From NCBI GenBank assembly GCA_037893225.1, contig JAZGUH010000276.1, forward strand, positions 1-64,000: 64,000 nucleotides of DNA. Direction: 5' to 3'. The position numbers and the translations under genes are program-made. Positions 12,363 through 27,300 of the stretch are shown piece by piece. Below the pieces are notes generated by a model, which saw nothing but the letters and a program-made list of their open reading frames with translations, was not told where the DNA came from and searched no databases. Every line of letters begins with the position of its first letter. Within the stretch, counting starts at the first letter, position 1. This DNA comes from Hippasteria phrygiana. Taxonomy: Eukaryota > Echinodermata > Asteroidea > Valvatida > Goniasteridae.

Positions 12363-15300
12363 CCAAAGGACATGTAACCTACTTGCAAAGATCAGGTTAA
12401 AGTAGTGATTTTTAGTTTGACGACGCTCTATCATGTTGGTGTGGTGGTTCTTTCGTCGCCTTCCACCTCTGGTGACCCCGGTTCGATTCCCGTCCAGATG
12501 CACTTATATCTGATTACATGGGGTTTCCCAAGGAATAATTGTTCTCTGGGTTCTTTTTACCCGCTTCTAAAACTAAGATTGCCTTAACCCTAACCTCACC
12601 TAAAGCTACAAAATACTAATAACAGTTGAACGTACTCTAATTACTACACTGACAGGAAAGATTTACTTTAATACCCCCCCCCCCACCAAAATCGGTAAGG
12701 AACAGCAAATCTTGGAAATAACCATCCATTTGTGTTCATAATTGTATAAACACTTGGCACAACCTCAAATTTTGAGAATTTGTTGGGACATTTTAGTGCA
12801 ATATAGGGGAAGAAAGTTTGTGTTTTCTGTGTTAGAAGTTCTTGGCACCATGTAAAGTCACTCAAAGTGTTCACATACATGTTGATTTCTTCCTCATTTT
12901 TTACAGATTTTGCTGACATAAATCTTGAAATAACAAGTTGTGCCACATGTTTAGACAGTTGTTATCAAGGAGGGTTGGTTATTTTTTCCCGATTTTCCTG
13001 TTCTTAAGCATAAAACTGCCATTGTCGGATCTATGTCTGCGATAAGTTGACTGTATAGGATCTGAGGTTACGTGTATTTTATTTTAATACCCTAATTAAT
13101 TCTCAAAATTGACATCATCATGACGCACCCTCCCCCCCCCCTAATAGGCATACAGTTTCAATTTAATTTTAATGTCCCCTGGAAAAACAATCGCCCATCA
13201 GACTGCAATGGGCAATTAAGGTATGTAATTGAACATTATCAGTGACCCTTTAATATTTGATAGTCCTGGCACATGCAGAGATTCAAGTCGATCTGATTTT
13301 AAATAATGTTTCAATTGAAATTTCCAAAACTTTTAAAATTTATATAAACTCAAATGACGAGGTCATCATGACATAATTTCATATTTACATTAATGGACAT
13401 ATTCTGTGTTCAAGTTTTCTCATGATCGGACCTTGTTTTATTTATTAACAAAACAAAACAAAACAAAACAATTTGATAATGTCATGATGGCGCCACACAT
13501 TTTGAAACACTTCTGCGCACATTTAATGACAGGTCAAACCTATTACATAAAGGAACTTTGAATTTAGCATTTTATGTTTGGTAGATATCTTGAAAAGAGT
13601 TTTTGTAAGTACAAATACAAAAATTGTACCATGATGTCATCAACACGAAAGCCAAGCAATTTGTCCGTTTCAAACAGGCACATTTTAAGGAGGATTAACA
13701 ATTAAAGAGGATGTTGATTGCTGAGAGAAGTTTGCGTAATTTTTTAGTTTTATGTAGATTGCATATTGTAAAATATATCAGCCAATTATTTCTGCCATGA
13801 AATAACAAAAAGTGGCTTTTGAGAGCAATTTTTTATCAAGCCCCCTCTAGCCCGCTGGTGCCATTTGTCTAAAAGTCGACGCTGCGGGCAGCAAACAAAT
13901 CTGACGTAACACAAACTCCCCTTTTGTGCCTAGTTTGGGCTATGTCACTTATGCAGAAGTAAAAAACACATTCTTCAAAATGCTGACTATGAATTTGATA
14001 TGCCATTCTTTCATTTGCAGTCACTTGTCCAGGGCCGAGAAAGTGCAATAAATTTTTAGGGAAACGTGATTTAAAAGGAAAAATTGTTTGAAGTGGGTCA
14101 AGAAATGATGACAAGTCGGATTCCTTCTGAGTCTTGGAATTGGTTTTGCCACAATTCTGCAGCGCATTTGTCATCAGTTGAACAAACTAGGATCAATTGC
14201 ATCGCTTCTCTTGATGATTTTTGTGTTTCCGGGGCACGATGGCATCTTGGGATTCGATAGATTGGAAATGGCTGTCAGTGAATTTATCCCTGTAACAAAA
14301 TGCTGACAAAGAGTTCTACACGCCATGTCTTCAATAGATGATGTGCATTTATCAAACATTATTGAAATTGTTTTTTTCAAAGTAGATCGAAATAAACAAA
14401 ACACTGAAATGTTAGCGGTGGATTTACATTTTGGAATGTACCTCCAGAGAATGTTTCTGACGAGGATTCAGCCATTTGGGACGTGACTCCATAACGACCA
14501 AAGTTTGCCTTTGTGTTAAAAAAAGAAGGAAAAAAATGAGTGAGCTATATGCATATAGCACGGCCTAGTTTCCTGGAATCCCTGTAATGGTTAGCGAAAA
14601 ACAGGTAGCGTATTTCACAGGTTATTGAGGAAGTGTGGTTTGCACACATGCGTACATCCCCTCATCCCCTGTGCTATTAACTAATCTGATTGGATATTGT
14701 TTACACATGTCGCATTGATGCAATTCTGCCGTATAAACTCTGCCTCCGCACGGTTTCATAATACTCGTGGGTGGGGAGAAGCAAGGTTTTGCCCCAAACA
14801 AGGCTAAAAGCGACTTGAGGTGCAGAGCTTCAAAAAGAAACAGAATCAAAGATGCAAGAGGTAGGAATTAAGATTCCTCTTGAAGCAGGAAAAATCGTAT
14901 TATGAAGGGGAACATGCACCAGGCAAAAAATTCCATAGAGATACAGAATGGGGGAAAAGCTATTGGCATAGCTTTTTGTTCTACATCTAGGTACAGAGTT
15001 TATTGGTGGGAATGGGCGGAAAGCTGAGTTTCACGCTTAAACACCCTAAATGTACACTATGCATATTGAAAGGACTGTGTTCAAGGGAACAAGAATACCA
15101 CAAGAATTCAAATCAGTCTCCTTTTTAAACCATAAGGCCAGGTCATTTATATATTTTTTGTTTTGTTTTTAGATGACAAAGAGAATGTTGAAGACATTGG
15201 AGAACACCAAGTTTGTCAATTGTCCAGTCATCCCTGTTGCAGCTAAACCAGGTGGGCCGGAAAGTCCAGAAACGGAAGCTCATGGAGTGGACGCTTTGAT

Positions 15301-18300
15301 TGAGGTAAGGAATTGGGGGTTGGGGAGGGGGGATGATTGTGTGTGTATATATAGATGGTTATAATATACCAGAGCTGCCAACCAATATAGATTTTCTGTA
15401 TTTCGTACAGAAATTCACAAAATATATGAAAGTATGAATATTGTATATAAATACAGATTTTGTGAAATCAACCATAATAATGTTTTGTCATGCATATTAT
15501 GCTATCTGGCTCATTATTGTGATCCAACCAATCGGATGCAACTTTAGCTTTGAAAATAAAGAAATAAGGAGACGGTCCATCCAGCGCTTGAGTTCGTTAA
15601 ACTCACCAGCCACGTGGCGTACAAAACAAAATTCTGATTTTCAGGTAAGGTTTAAATTTCATGAAAATATATGGATTTTCTGAGCAAAATAGCGATTTTG
15701 AGCTTTCTGAATACTGAAATGAGTTTGAAAAGGTTGGAAGCTCTGCTATACGCGAATAGACCAAATCCGTTTAGCTCCACCCCCTTTGTGTATTGACCAA
15801 TCACAGCCAAGACTATGGTTCCACATAGTTCAACATGTATGATGGACGTGTGGTGCACACGGCTGTGAGGAAATGAAGTATGGAAAGGGGGCAATCTGCT
15901 AGCATGGATTGGTTTGGGCGGGTTGGGGTAAAAAGGGGCGGATCCAGGGGGGGTTGGGGTCGAAACCCTTGCTCCACCTTCCACCTATCCCGACCCCACC
16001 CACAAAGTGTGTAAACACCTTCAATCATTGCCCTATTGTCCTCCTATTGTCCTAGTGTCCTCCTATTGTCCTATTGTCATCCTATTGTCCTATTGTCCTC
16101 CTATTGTCCAACTATTGTCCTCCTATTGTCCTAGTGTCCTCTTGTCCTCATATTGTCCTCCTATTGTCATATTGTCCTCCAATTGACCTATTGTCCTATT
16201 TTCCTCCTATTGTCCTCCTATTGTCCCACTATTGTCCTCATATTGTCCCCCTATTGTCCTCCTATTGTCCCCCTATTGTCCTCCTATTGTCCTCCTATTG
16301 TCCTCCTATTGTCCTCCTATTGTCCTCCTATTGTCCTCCTATTGTCCTCCTATTGTCCTCCTATTGTCCTCCTATTGTCCTCCTATTGTCCTCCTATTGT
16401 CCTCCTATTGTCCTCCTATTGTCCTCCTATTGTCCTCCTATTGTCCTCCTATTGTCCTCCTATTGTCCTCCTATTGTCCTCCTATTGTCCTCCTATTGTC
16501 CTCCTATTGTCCTTCTATTGTCCTTCTATTGTCCTCATATTGTCCTCCTATTCATATTTTAACTTTTTGGCAAGGGCCCGCATTGTTTTTGTACACAATT
16601 TTCAAACGGGGACCCTATTGTCCTCTATTGTCAAAGGTCTGCAATTGAAGGCAAAAACAAACCCACCCACCTCACTCTTCTTTTTTGGGAGGATGTTTTA
16701 TTTATATTTTTTTATTTTTTATTTTTTAAATTTTTTTTATAGCTTGTATGCCTACAGTTTCTAACCAGAAACCCTGCAAAAAAATCCTAGATGGGCCCCC
16801 TGGGGTCGGATGGGTTGGGGTTGGGGTTGGAGTTGGGGTTGGAGTTGGGGTATGTTGAGTATTGTCAAGGTGCATGCTTCACAATGTTAGTCATACAAAC
16901 GAATAAAGTAAAATCAAACAAAAGAACAAATGAACAAACAAGAAATGAACAAAAGTAAGCGATAGAATAAATGAAAAAACAACAACACCCAGACAAACAA
17001 GTAAACAACTCAACAAACACAGGAGGATAGGTACACAGACATCGCTTACTGTGTGGACATTAGGTACGTTAGGGATTGCTGTAGACTTTAGGTTTATAGC
17101 TTCACAAACAAAACAACAACACCCAAACAAACAAGTAAACAACTCAAACACAGGAGGATAGGTACACAGACATCTCTTACTGTGTGGACATTAGGTACGT
17201 TAGGGATTGCTGTAGACTTTAGGTTTATAGCTTCACAAACAAAACAACAACACCCAAACAAACAAGTAAACAACTCAACAAACACAGATGGATAGGTACA
17301 CAGACATCTCTTACTGTGTGGACATTAGGTACGTTAGGGATTGCTGTAGACTTTAGGTTTATAGCTTCACAAACAAAACAACAACACCCAAACAAACAAG
17401 TAAACAACTCAACAAACACAGATGGATAGGTACACAGACATCTCTTTCTGTGTGGGCATTCCTTTGTTCTTGTTTAATTAACCCTCCCTCTCTCGGTGCC
17501 AAAATGGAGCCAACTACCCTACCTATCAAAACCTTCAGGTTGAAACACACAAGCTGTTGGAGAGGAAGGGCTTAGGTTTTTTGATAGGTTATGATAGTTA
17601 TAACAGTAGGAGGGTTAATTAAGATTATGAAAATTTCACCACTCCCACTGTCAACACTTTTTTGACCCGAATGTTTATATCCTTGTATGTCCTACTTCAT
17701 TTTGTCAGAAAACTATAAATATGTATATAAGCTGCCTCTGAGGGCCTGTTTGTTTCACGCTGATCCAGATCTCGATCAGTGATCCAGATCTCGATCAGTG
17801 ATCAGTGCGTTGGTTCACGCACCAAATTACGCCGACTAGATGGAGCGGACCGGCGGTTGGATCACTGATTGAGATCCGGATTTGTGTGAAACAAACGGGC
17901 CTTAATTAAGACTGCTTTCAATACAGAAATATTACATGTATGTAGACCTGTATGATAAGTCCGCATACTGTCTTGCTAAAAAAACTTGTGAGTTATGCAA
18001 AGTACGAAAATGAAGACAATTCAACAATGCGAAGAAATGGAAAGCCGAGTCTCCCCAAAAGAATGCTAATTAGAAAAGTAAGTTTTTATGAAACATTAAT
18101 GCTAGGTTCACACATTCCCGAATATGTGCCACGAATACCCTAATCTATTCCCCCAAAAAAATTCTTGATGGCATCGGGAGAAATTAGCACAGATTCGCTT
18201 TTTGTAAGATTAACTTAAGAATGAAACAAAAATAATCAAGAACTAGGTACGAATTGAAAGCGGAATCAGACCGAATCAAGCTCAATGATTGCGATTTAGT

Positions 18301-21300
18301 GAAGAATAAAACCGAATTGTAGCGATTTTGTCAAGAATAATATACGAATAACTCCAGAATGACCCAGAATGACCCAGATCTATGCCGATTTCATTACGAA
18401 TTTAATAAGAACAAAGACCGAAAAAGCCGAATGTAATGCGAACATTCCCTAACAACCCCAAACTAAGCCGAATTTAATAAGAACAAAGACCGAAAAAGCC
18501 GAATGTAATGCGAACATTCCCTAACAACCCCAAACTAAGCCGCTTTCAATCAGAACAAGCCAGAATCATCCAGAACGAGGCCGAATCCAGGCAATCCCGG
18601 TATATAAACCGATCCAGACAAGCGCTCATCGTCAGTCAGTTCCAGTTTATCTGCTCATTCTATGTATTATTGATTAAATCGGCGTGCATTCGGGACTATT
18701 CTGGATCAATTCGTATTAAATTCTGCTTGATTCTTGGTTATTCTTAATAAATTCTTAGGAAAATCTGGATAATTCAGCATTATTCTTGATTCATTCTTGC
18801 TAAGTTCTCAGATTATTCTTATTTATTCTTAACAAAATCTAAGTGTATTCGTAAAATATTCTTATAATATTCGTACATTTCTTGATACATTCGTAAAGAT
18901 TCGGCATAATTCTTGACTGTTAAACACCAAGAATGACTCCACGAAACTTGTGAGAATGCTGTAAGAATATCCAGAATTAGTTAGTAATACAACAAGAATA
19001 AACCAAGAATTGAAATTGGTTCCCGAATTACCCCGACAATTTTGAACATGTCCAAAATTGTCGGGGCGCTTCCCGATCTTTAACGATCTTTCACCGAACT
19101 AACAGAATCATCCCGAGGCAGCCAAGAACCATTCCCCGATTTACTCAAGAATTGCTATTCGCGGCGATTCGGCTTAAGAATCGGGAATGTGTGAACCTAG
19201 CATAAGAAAATCTTATACCTCTGTCCATTGATCTACGAATATGAAAATAGTGTACAGTCATGCCAAGGAATCTGTGGATCGGTAAGAAAGAGGAAGGTTG
19301 ATAAATCTTTGGTGCAAAGAAGAATAGTTTGGGTGGGAGCGTCCTTTTGACGTTTGAACTTTTAGCTCTCAGTCTCGGACACTGCTGAATTGGCTGAAAT
19401 TAGATATCGTTCCCTTCCTTTGAAGACTCTGCAGCACAACAGATGAAAAAAAATTATTTTAGGATGTAATTGTTAGATTCTTTGTAGTAGCGCTGTAGCG
19501 GCCTATCCAATTCCATATGAGGTTACCATAGTTACATTTGTCCCGCGTCTTTGTTCCTGTACTGTATTCTATATTTGGGATAGGATGTTACCGTCGTGGG
19601 CGCTGTGCCGTTAGAACTCAGTAATTGCGGAAATGGGTGACAAATATAGCACACAAATGCCATTCAAACGAGGACACCAAATACAGGCGTAGATTGCTCA
19701 TTCTGTCCAAATGAATGTAGCTGGTTGGATTTATAGTGTCTCTGCACCTTTCGGTTTAAACATCTCGAGATATCTGTGTGTCACGTCTTTAAAAAGTACA
19801 CAGGCTCAAAGTGTGCGGGTCTTAATACTTGTTGCATTAGTATTGTCAGATAGTACTTTCTCAGACAGGTGAAGTCTGTAACATAATCTCGCCTGCAATT
19901 TGACGTGTACACTGTGCATGTACGTCACTGCAACCGAAGTGAGACCTTAGGGTCCCATTGGACGATGTATCCGGGAAGAATGGCCGACCCCTGTGCATCC
20001 GTTGGGTGTAGTTTATGAAACATTGATGGATTAGGGGAACTTGGCCTGGTCATTTTGTCAATTGACAATTGATGTGTGTAACCTACAGTGATGCAGTAAA
20101 AATGTAGATACTAATACGAGGCAGGGGTGAGATTTCTTCGGATTTTTCCTGACTTCAGGATTTTGGGTGAGACGTCTTCCAAAAGATGTTTTGGTCCTTA
20201 AAGTGTTTTAATAATTCCAAGCTGAAACCTAAAACGGTCTTCTTTTTATTCTAATGATGCCGCTTTTTGCAATTTTGAACGGTATCTTGTGGTGGAAAAT
20301 GCAGTTTTCTTGTGCATTTTTCAGCAACGCCATACCAATTTAATGCCTCTGAATCTTGCCCCTGTAATTAGGGTAGATTTTTTTTGAAGGTGAACCAGGC
20401 CTGACAGATGTTTAATCCTAATATAACTAAAAATGAAATAGACAAACTGGTAAATGAAACATGTCTGAGGCTGCAAGACATAAAAGAAAACATAAATACC
20501 AACCTGGGGGTTGATGGGGTGGTTGGGGGGGGGGGGGGATTGGGGGGATTGGGGGGATTGGGGCAGGGTAGGGGAATTCTGCCCCTGCATTACAAATTCA
20601 AATCAATTTTAAGTGTATTCCACATTTTAAAAGTTTAAATTCTGTTTTCATAGTCATTCAAGACAAAATCCTCTCCACTCGCAACTGACTTCAAAATAAA
20701 CCCAGACAGGGGGGGCTTGTTTGTGTCCTTGAGCAAGACAAATTACTGCAATGGGGATTTCCTGCAGAAATTGTTACTTTTCTGAGCACAGTTTATGTTC
20801 TGATTAAGCAACAAGGGCTAAGCATACTCATCTCAGTGTTAAGACTATTCCTGGAATGATATTTGACCGTAGATTAGGGGATGTGGTGACTGAAAAGCAT
20901 TTGATGTACATGTCACTAAGAACAAATGTAAGTACACAAGTCTGTCCAGAGCAAGATGGCTCATCATCAGGCCAGTGTTTCTATCCGACTTCTGTGGCAT
21001 TAACCCCTTGTGTCTGGCTGCTATTGATGGGGTGCTGGTATGCCAAGAACAGGGCTGTGCAGCCAAGCATAAATGCAAACAATAGGCACCACACTAAATG
21101 AATGAAAGCTTTGTTTGAAAAAGCTCCATCTATTCATTACACTCCCATCCATTCAAGAACAATATAGTTGAAACGGGAATGGATTGAGTGCACGCAGGAA
21201 TGTGCATATGGATGGCAATCGGCTAGGTGGTCTTTTTTTCAAACTGCGGCTATGACCGTCACCCAAATTTAAGAGGTTAAATGACTATTCCCATAGGATG

Positions 21301-24300
21301 CGAGTCCATCACAGGTTACTCCCCAACTCTGGCCACATCCCTTTCTATCCCAGAGAGAAGCAATTATGATAAAGTGCCTTGCTCAAGAACATGAGTTCCA
21401 TGACTGGCCAGGGAAACTCGCTTTTCAGCCACCAGAACTTGGGTCAAACATTCCACTGTGTGTGTGTTAGTATGTATATACCAGCAATCGTGGACCTAGG
21501 ACAAAATAATTGGGGCGCAGACAAAGGGTCCACGTTTGACCGAACGTCCACGATTGAAAATCGTGTACAAAACATATGGGAGGCCTTCCGAAAAAGTTAG
21601 AGTATAAACAAAAGAGGATCAATGGGACGTCACACTTGGGTGTGTGTGGGGGGGGGGGGGGGGGGGGGCCTAGAATCTCGTACAAATATCCACTAGACTG
21701 TGGGGTAGCTGTACAAGTGATTCACTAGACCAGTGTAAGTTTTTCATTGACTATCAAAGTTTTGTAAGGACAATAATTCAAAGTTTGTCAAGTGAATGAA
21801 AATACATGAGACACACTTCCTTCAATTAAAGTGTAAAATCTGAGGTTCTTTTTTCTTATTTTTAAAATGTGAGATTGTTTGATTGAGAAATCACCTGCCC
21901 ACTGGTCTAGGTTGGTCTTGGAGTCTGCTAGATAAGATAGACCAGTGCCTACGTTACTGGACTCGGTCCACTGGTCCACTGTGAATTCCGTATCATTGTT
22001 ACCCTTTCAAGAGATAACAGGTTTCTCTATGCACCTGCCACATTCATAATTGATTGGATATGTGAAAACCCAACCACACCTCAAGCAAACAAATCACAAA
22101 GAATGAAATATTCATCCAGGTTTTCCCACAACTTTGAGTCACCTTCAAAGTATTCACCTGTAGGTCTTTGATGAATGTGATCGCACCGTCCTGAATATTT
22201 CATTCCTCCGATAACGAACCGACCGTATTCCATTCTGTCAGGAGTTGAAGCGGCAAGTGTATCTGCCCCGTCGTGATGCCACCGGTCCCCTGCTGTATGC
22301 TGTCGACCACTGTTTCTCCATCAGGGGTCAGGGAACCATTATGACCGGAACCATGCTCAGTGGAAGAGTCGCTGTCAACGATGTAAGGGATCCGGCAGAT
22401 TGCATTTGAGTGAAAGGTTTGGGAATGAGGGAGTTTTTCCGGGTAACACACATGTCTTGTTTAGCCGACAATAAATTCATCATTCACACTAATTTCCTCA
22501 GGTTTGTCAGCTACAGTGCCATTAGTGCTTTTTGGGAAACTTTGGTTTCAGAACCAGAAATAAAATAGAAAAACAATGATGTGAATTTATTGTTAACGTG
22601 ATTTATATTTTCTAATTAAATTGTTTGAAATGAACCTAGAATCAAATCAGTCCAAGAGCAAGCAAGACAAGGCTCTCCAACATCTACCAAAATTCATCCA
22701 ACCGTAACTGATCTTTTAAACTGCATTGCATGCTTCAAAGTTTCAAAGTTTCAAAGTGTCTAATTTAGACGGAAATGCAGAATGAAAGAAAGGGTAACTC
22801 CAAATTACCCTCAAGGTTTAACATGGTTGGAGTGCCGTGCAACACGAGGAACCCTTAAAACCTAGTGTTAGTACAGGTCGATCCTTGGGACTTGATAACA
22901 ACTCTGCAGTTGATAGACCTATTTGTTGGTGATCTGTGCTTTTGTGATTTGCTGAAACCAGAATGTGGAGATCCCTGCTCTGAAGATAACACGCAAGGTC
23001 AAGTCAATGCAGATGTTCAGACAACCAGTACAGTCGGCCACCCAGGGGGACCGTGTTGGGGTGTGTGTCACCCAGTTTGACCCTAAACAACTGGAGAGGG
23101 GGTTGGTGTGCACCCCTTCAACTTTGCCTACTGTTTTGGGTGAGGAAATAAACACCTTAACCCTAACCCTCCGGGGCATTTTGGCTAGAACCCTGCCAGA
23201 CGCATCAGATTGCATACTTTGTCACATTGACTTGTGTGGAGAGTCCAGCAAAGTGGAGCTGTCAGCACAGATGCACTGTGCTGCGTCTGGCAGGATTAGC
23301 GATAATGTAGACATAAAAAGAAAATCTGACTTTTTGAACTTTCTGTTTAAGCAAGTCTTAATTTATTCATTATTGTTAACAAATTAGTTTTGCTCCTTTC
23401 CTTGTTGGGCATTAGGGTGTTTATTGTTTTTTGTTTGGTTGATGGGGTGTTTGTTTATTTGTTAGTTTTGTGTATGTTTGTTTGTTTGTTTGTTTTAATT
23501 TCTCTTTGTTTATTCTTTTGTCAGGAAGTGTACAGTGTTCATATTTCCGCTATTGTGAAATGTCAACATAAAATGCTTTTGAATTGAAGGGAACTGAATC
23601 TACAATTATCTACAACCAATCATATTGATCATATGATAAAGATGTCCTTTTAAAAAAATGCTAAGTGACCTACATGTATCGTGTTGAACAAACTGGGAAG
23701 ATATTTCAAATGTTATCAAAATAATCCACGCCTGAACATTTCCAGTTCAACAATTTGGTTTCTCCCTAGCTGGGATCATCTCCGTGCAGAAGATTCAATA
23801 TTACAAAGGAACATGCTCAACGAAGTCCAAATTCCATGGTAAGTTGAAAACTGTTGAATTTCCAAATTAAGGTTGCTTTGAATGTACATAATGATGCTTT
23901 TTAGACGCTCATTGAACCCCCTAAGAAAGTTTGTGTATTCATAATTCCAAATGCAGATATTTCTGCATCAAATGCGTCGTGGTTTGTTTGATGATTTTCT
24001 GCATCAAATTAGGACAAGGTTTTTTTTTTCTCCATTCTTGTTTCCTGAGTGGAATCTCATGCACGGTGTAAAAATTGAGGGGTAAGTTGTTGATGCCTCA
24101 GTTTTAGTTCACTTTGACTCGGCTTTGATCCCATATAATTATTTCTCACTTTTTTTCTCACAATATATTCTCATCAAAATGGCAATTATTTGAAAAAATT
24201 TGTTCCACTTGCAAAGTCCCCGTATTCTCAATGATTTGTATTTAAAAACGAAGTCTGCGCTACTTTAAAATTTTCTTTAAAAATTCTTATCAGTTATCAC

Positions 24301-27300
24301 TCCCCACTTGCACCTGGTGTTCATACCCCAGACATCGTTTGTGTATTTTCTTTACGATTACGAGTACATTGGCTTCCTGTAAGCCGAGATGTGCCTCGGG
24401 GATGGATTATTGAAGAAAAGATCCATATCTGTTGGAAGACGATGCAAAATGTTGACATTGTACATCCTCTAGAGGTAATGCTCGGGTGTATTGTTAGTTG
24501 CTCCATGGTTTAACCGAGAGAGGTTGTTTATATTGGGGTCATGTTTCTTTTGGAAATGTTCGTCGTCTTGCTGGCGGGGTGATGGGGAAGTGTAAATCCT
24601 TTAACTTGCATTCAGTTATCTTTGTGCTTAAAAGGCAGTGTACATGATTGGTCATTGTTGCAATTTTCAGAAATGGGCGGATTTGGGGTGTTAGTATTTT
24701 ATAGGAAATATCGTTCCACTGACCTGTTCAAAGTTTTGCCGTGTTGGATGGGGAAAAAAACGAGAGAAAAACGGCGCTCATTTTCAACCGTAAGTCAAGG
24801 CACGCGTGGCTACCTGGACGCATGACGTGCCCCGAATGCCAGCATGTCCGAAGCGCAAAACTTGTCCGGGTAGCCACACACGCCTTGACTAAAGGCTACA
24901 GGGCAGTTTTCCAACGATTTCCAGCTGGAAATCGTTGGAAAAGGATATAAAAAACTAACAGGCCGATAGGGGGCATGGTAGACTTCTGATGACTGTATAG
25001 ATTAATGGGATTAACAGTCCGTCCGTGTAAACAAAAGTCAAAATGGGAACAGCTGTAAGATTACACAAAGGAATGTTGACGGTGAGTTGCGGTAACTTAC
25101 CACGAGGAAAAGTCCAATGGGAACATGGCTTTAAACCTGCTGCATGTCAGGCATCCTATGTTATGGAACTAGTCTGTTTTTCTGACTGGGCTATGCTGGT
25201 AAACTACAATAGTTCTGGTTTGGCGACAGTAAAAAATACATTTAATTCACAACATGTTGAAAATATCGCAAATTAAATAGCTATACTTTCGGGTAAATTT
25301 TTCATGTTCAATCAAGCAACTCAGTGTGTACCAGACATTGTTCATTTTTACTGGTTAATCACCAAAGACTTATTACAAGAAGCTAACAAGTTTCCTAATA
25401 ATTTCAAAAGCGTATCTTGACAATTTGGCAAAAGGTGCAGCATTAATTAACCTTAGAACACATACTGTACACTGAAATCGGGTCATGGGTTTTGGTGAAG
25501 GTTTTCCTTGCGGATTAAGAATAGAGTAACCTTGTTGGAGGGAATGTGATCCCTTCTTAACTTGGAGTGCCAAAGCATCCCACACAAGTAATAGTAATAT
25601 TTATAGTTTAGAGTTGTCTTAGCTCTGAAGGTCCGTTAAATGGATTTTCCCCTACCAATTTCCCCCACTAACAAATTATGATAGAAAACTTTTTAAAAAA
25701 ATATAGAAAAACTAAACTAAATACACTGTACACTCTAACATGTATTTCATTATGCGCTGCGCATGAAGATTGATATGCAAGTATATACTGTCCCGCTTAT
25801 AATGCAGAACTTAAAACATTTAAATCTGTTCATCTGTCACTTTTTGTGAAATATCTCATTTATTTTTTAAGGTGATACAACCCAAAGGCATAGACATGGT
25901 AAATTGTAGCTTTCAAAACAAGTACTTTCCAGGGATGTAGTCGAGTCCATTGCAAGTCCCTGGAAGTCCATCACAAGCCCTCAGTCCTAATCCCAATCAA
26001 AAGCTATTCAAATGAGCTTTGACAAAGGCATTCCTTTGTCATTGTTCATCCAGTTACTTGTGACCGGCTTTAGGAAAGGACTTGTGAAAGGACTTGCAGG
26101 GACTCGACTTCACCTAAAAATCACATCACCAAGCGCTGCACGAGTATTAGACCGATAATTGAAGAAAACAAAGAAAATGTGATTAACAGTACTCAGTAAA
26201 ATAGTTTTAAAAAAGTTTGCCTCAACAGGCCTTAAGAATATCAAATGTTTTGCAAAACAGTGCAGCTGTTAGCTTAAATTCTACAAACAGGAAGCACATT
26301 ATTGAGAAAGATTTGTCACTGTTGTAAGGAGTATTTCCTTTAATGATGTGTGGTAAGGCATGGAGATACCTTTGGACTAACCCTACCAAGAGACAACAGC
26401 ACCTAAACTTACTACACTGTTCTCCCGCAGTTTAAGGAGGAAGACTGGAACATGACTCAGGAAAGATCTAGTATGCCAGGTGTCCAGCCTATACAAACTA
26501 ACAACCATGCCTTGTCAGTTAAATGTAGTGTACATGATTGGTCATTGTTGCAAAATTTTCAGAAATGAGCGGATTTGGGGGTTAGTATTTTATAGGAAAT
26601 ATCGTTCCACTGACCTGTTTTGCGTTGTTGGATGGCGAAAAAACGAGAGAAAAACGGCGCTCGTTTTCAACCGTCGGGCGGATGATAGCCTTTAGTCAAG
26701 CCGCGCATGGCTATCTGGGCGCGTGACGCGCCCTGGATATGCCATCATGTTTGGGGCGCGCCACTCGTCTGGGTAGCCACGCGCGCCTTGACTAAAGGCT
26801 ACAGGGCAGTTTTCCAATGATTTCCAGCTGGAAATCGTTGGAAAACGATATAATTAATTTCCACTTTTTTTGACAACGACAGCACACCTGGTGCCATCAT
26901 TTCACAGGATGATTGAGACTACTGTTAGCTTACAGTCTAGTAAGGTATTTCGTAATAATTCAGTAAAACAAAAAAATTGGAGGATTACTAATCGTGTACA
27001 CTACCTTTAAGACGGTAGTGGCAGAAGATGTTTGTGAACTCGACTCGTGAAAGAGTGGACACCGTTATCAGAAATATTCCCTGTAGGCTGGTACAATCTA
27101 ACTGTGGAGCAGAGGACATCTTGAGGGCAAATGAATCCTTTACTCTGTAGGAATTTTGATTGGACATTTAATGCTAAAGACAACTGGAATTCCAGTTTGT
27201 CAAAATCAACCAAATAAGCCATGACAACGGCGTTGCTTTGCTAACGGCAGTTGTCATCCCTTATATCTTCTCTTTCCTCCTGATATGACACTCCTAAATT

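Noticed and set aside
16074..16764. Overlapping 138-203 aa Pro/Leu/Cys-rich open frames
   Set aside because: They are translations of the 11-bp minisatellite in its three frames.
16975..17460. CRISPR-like array
   Set aside because: Whole units are repeated, with no unique spacers, in an animal gene intron.
16891..17550. Four similar 63-86 aa minus-strand frames
   Set aside because: They are the same frame repeated by the 131/134-bp tandem array; no homology and no splice context.
25043..25276. A 77-aa open frame with balanced composition
   Set aside because: No recognised domain, no splice signals in phase, and it lies in a transposon-rich intron.
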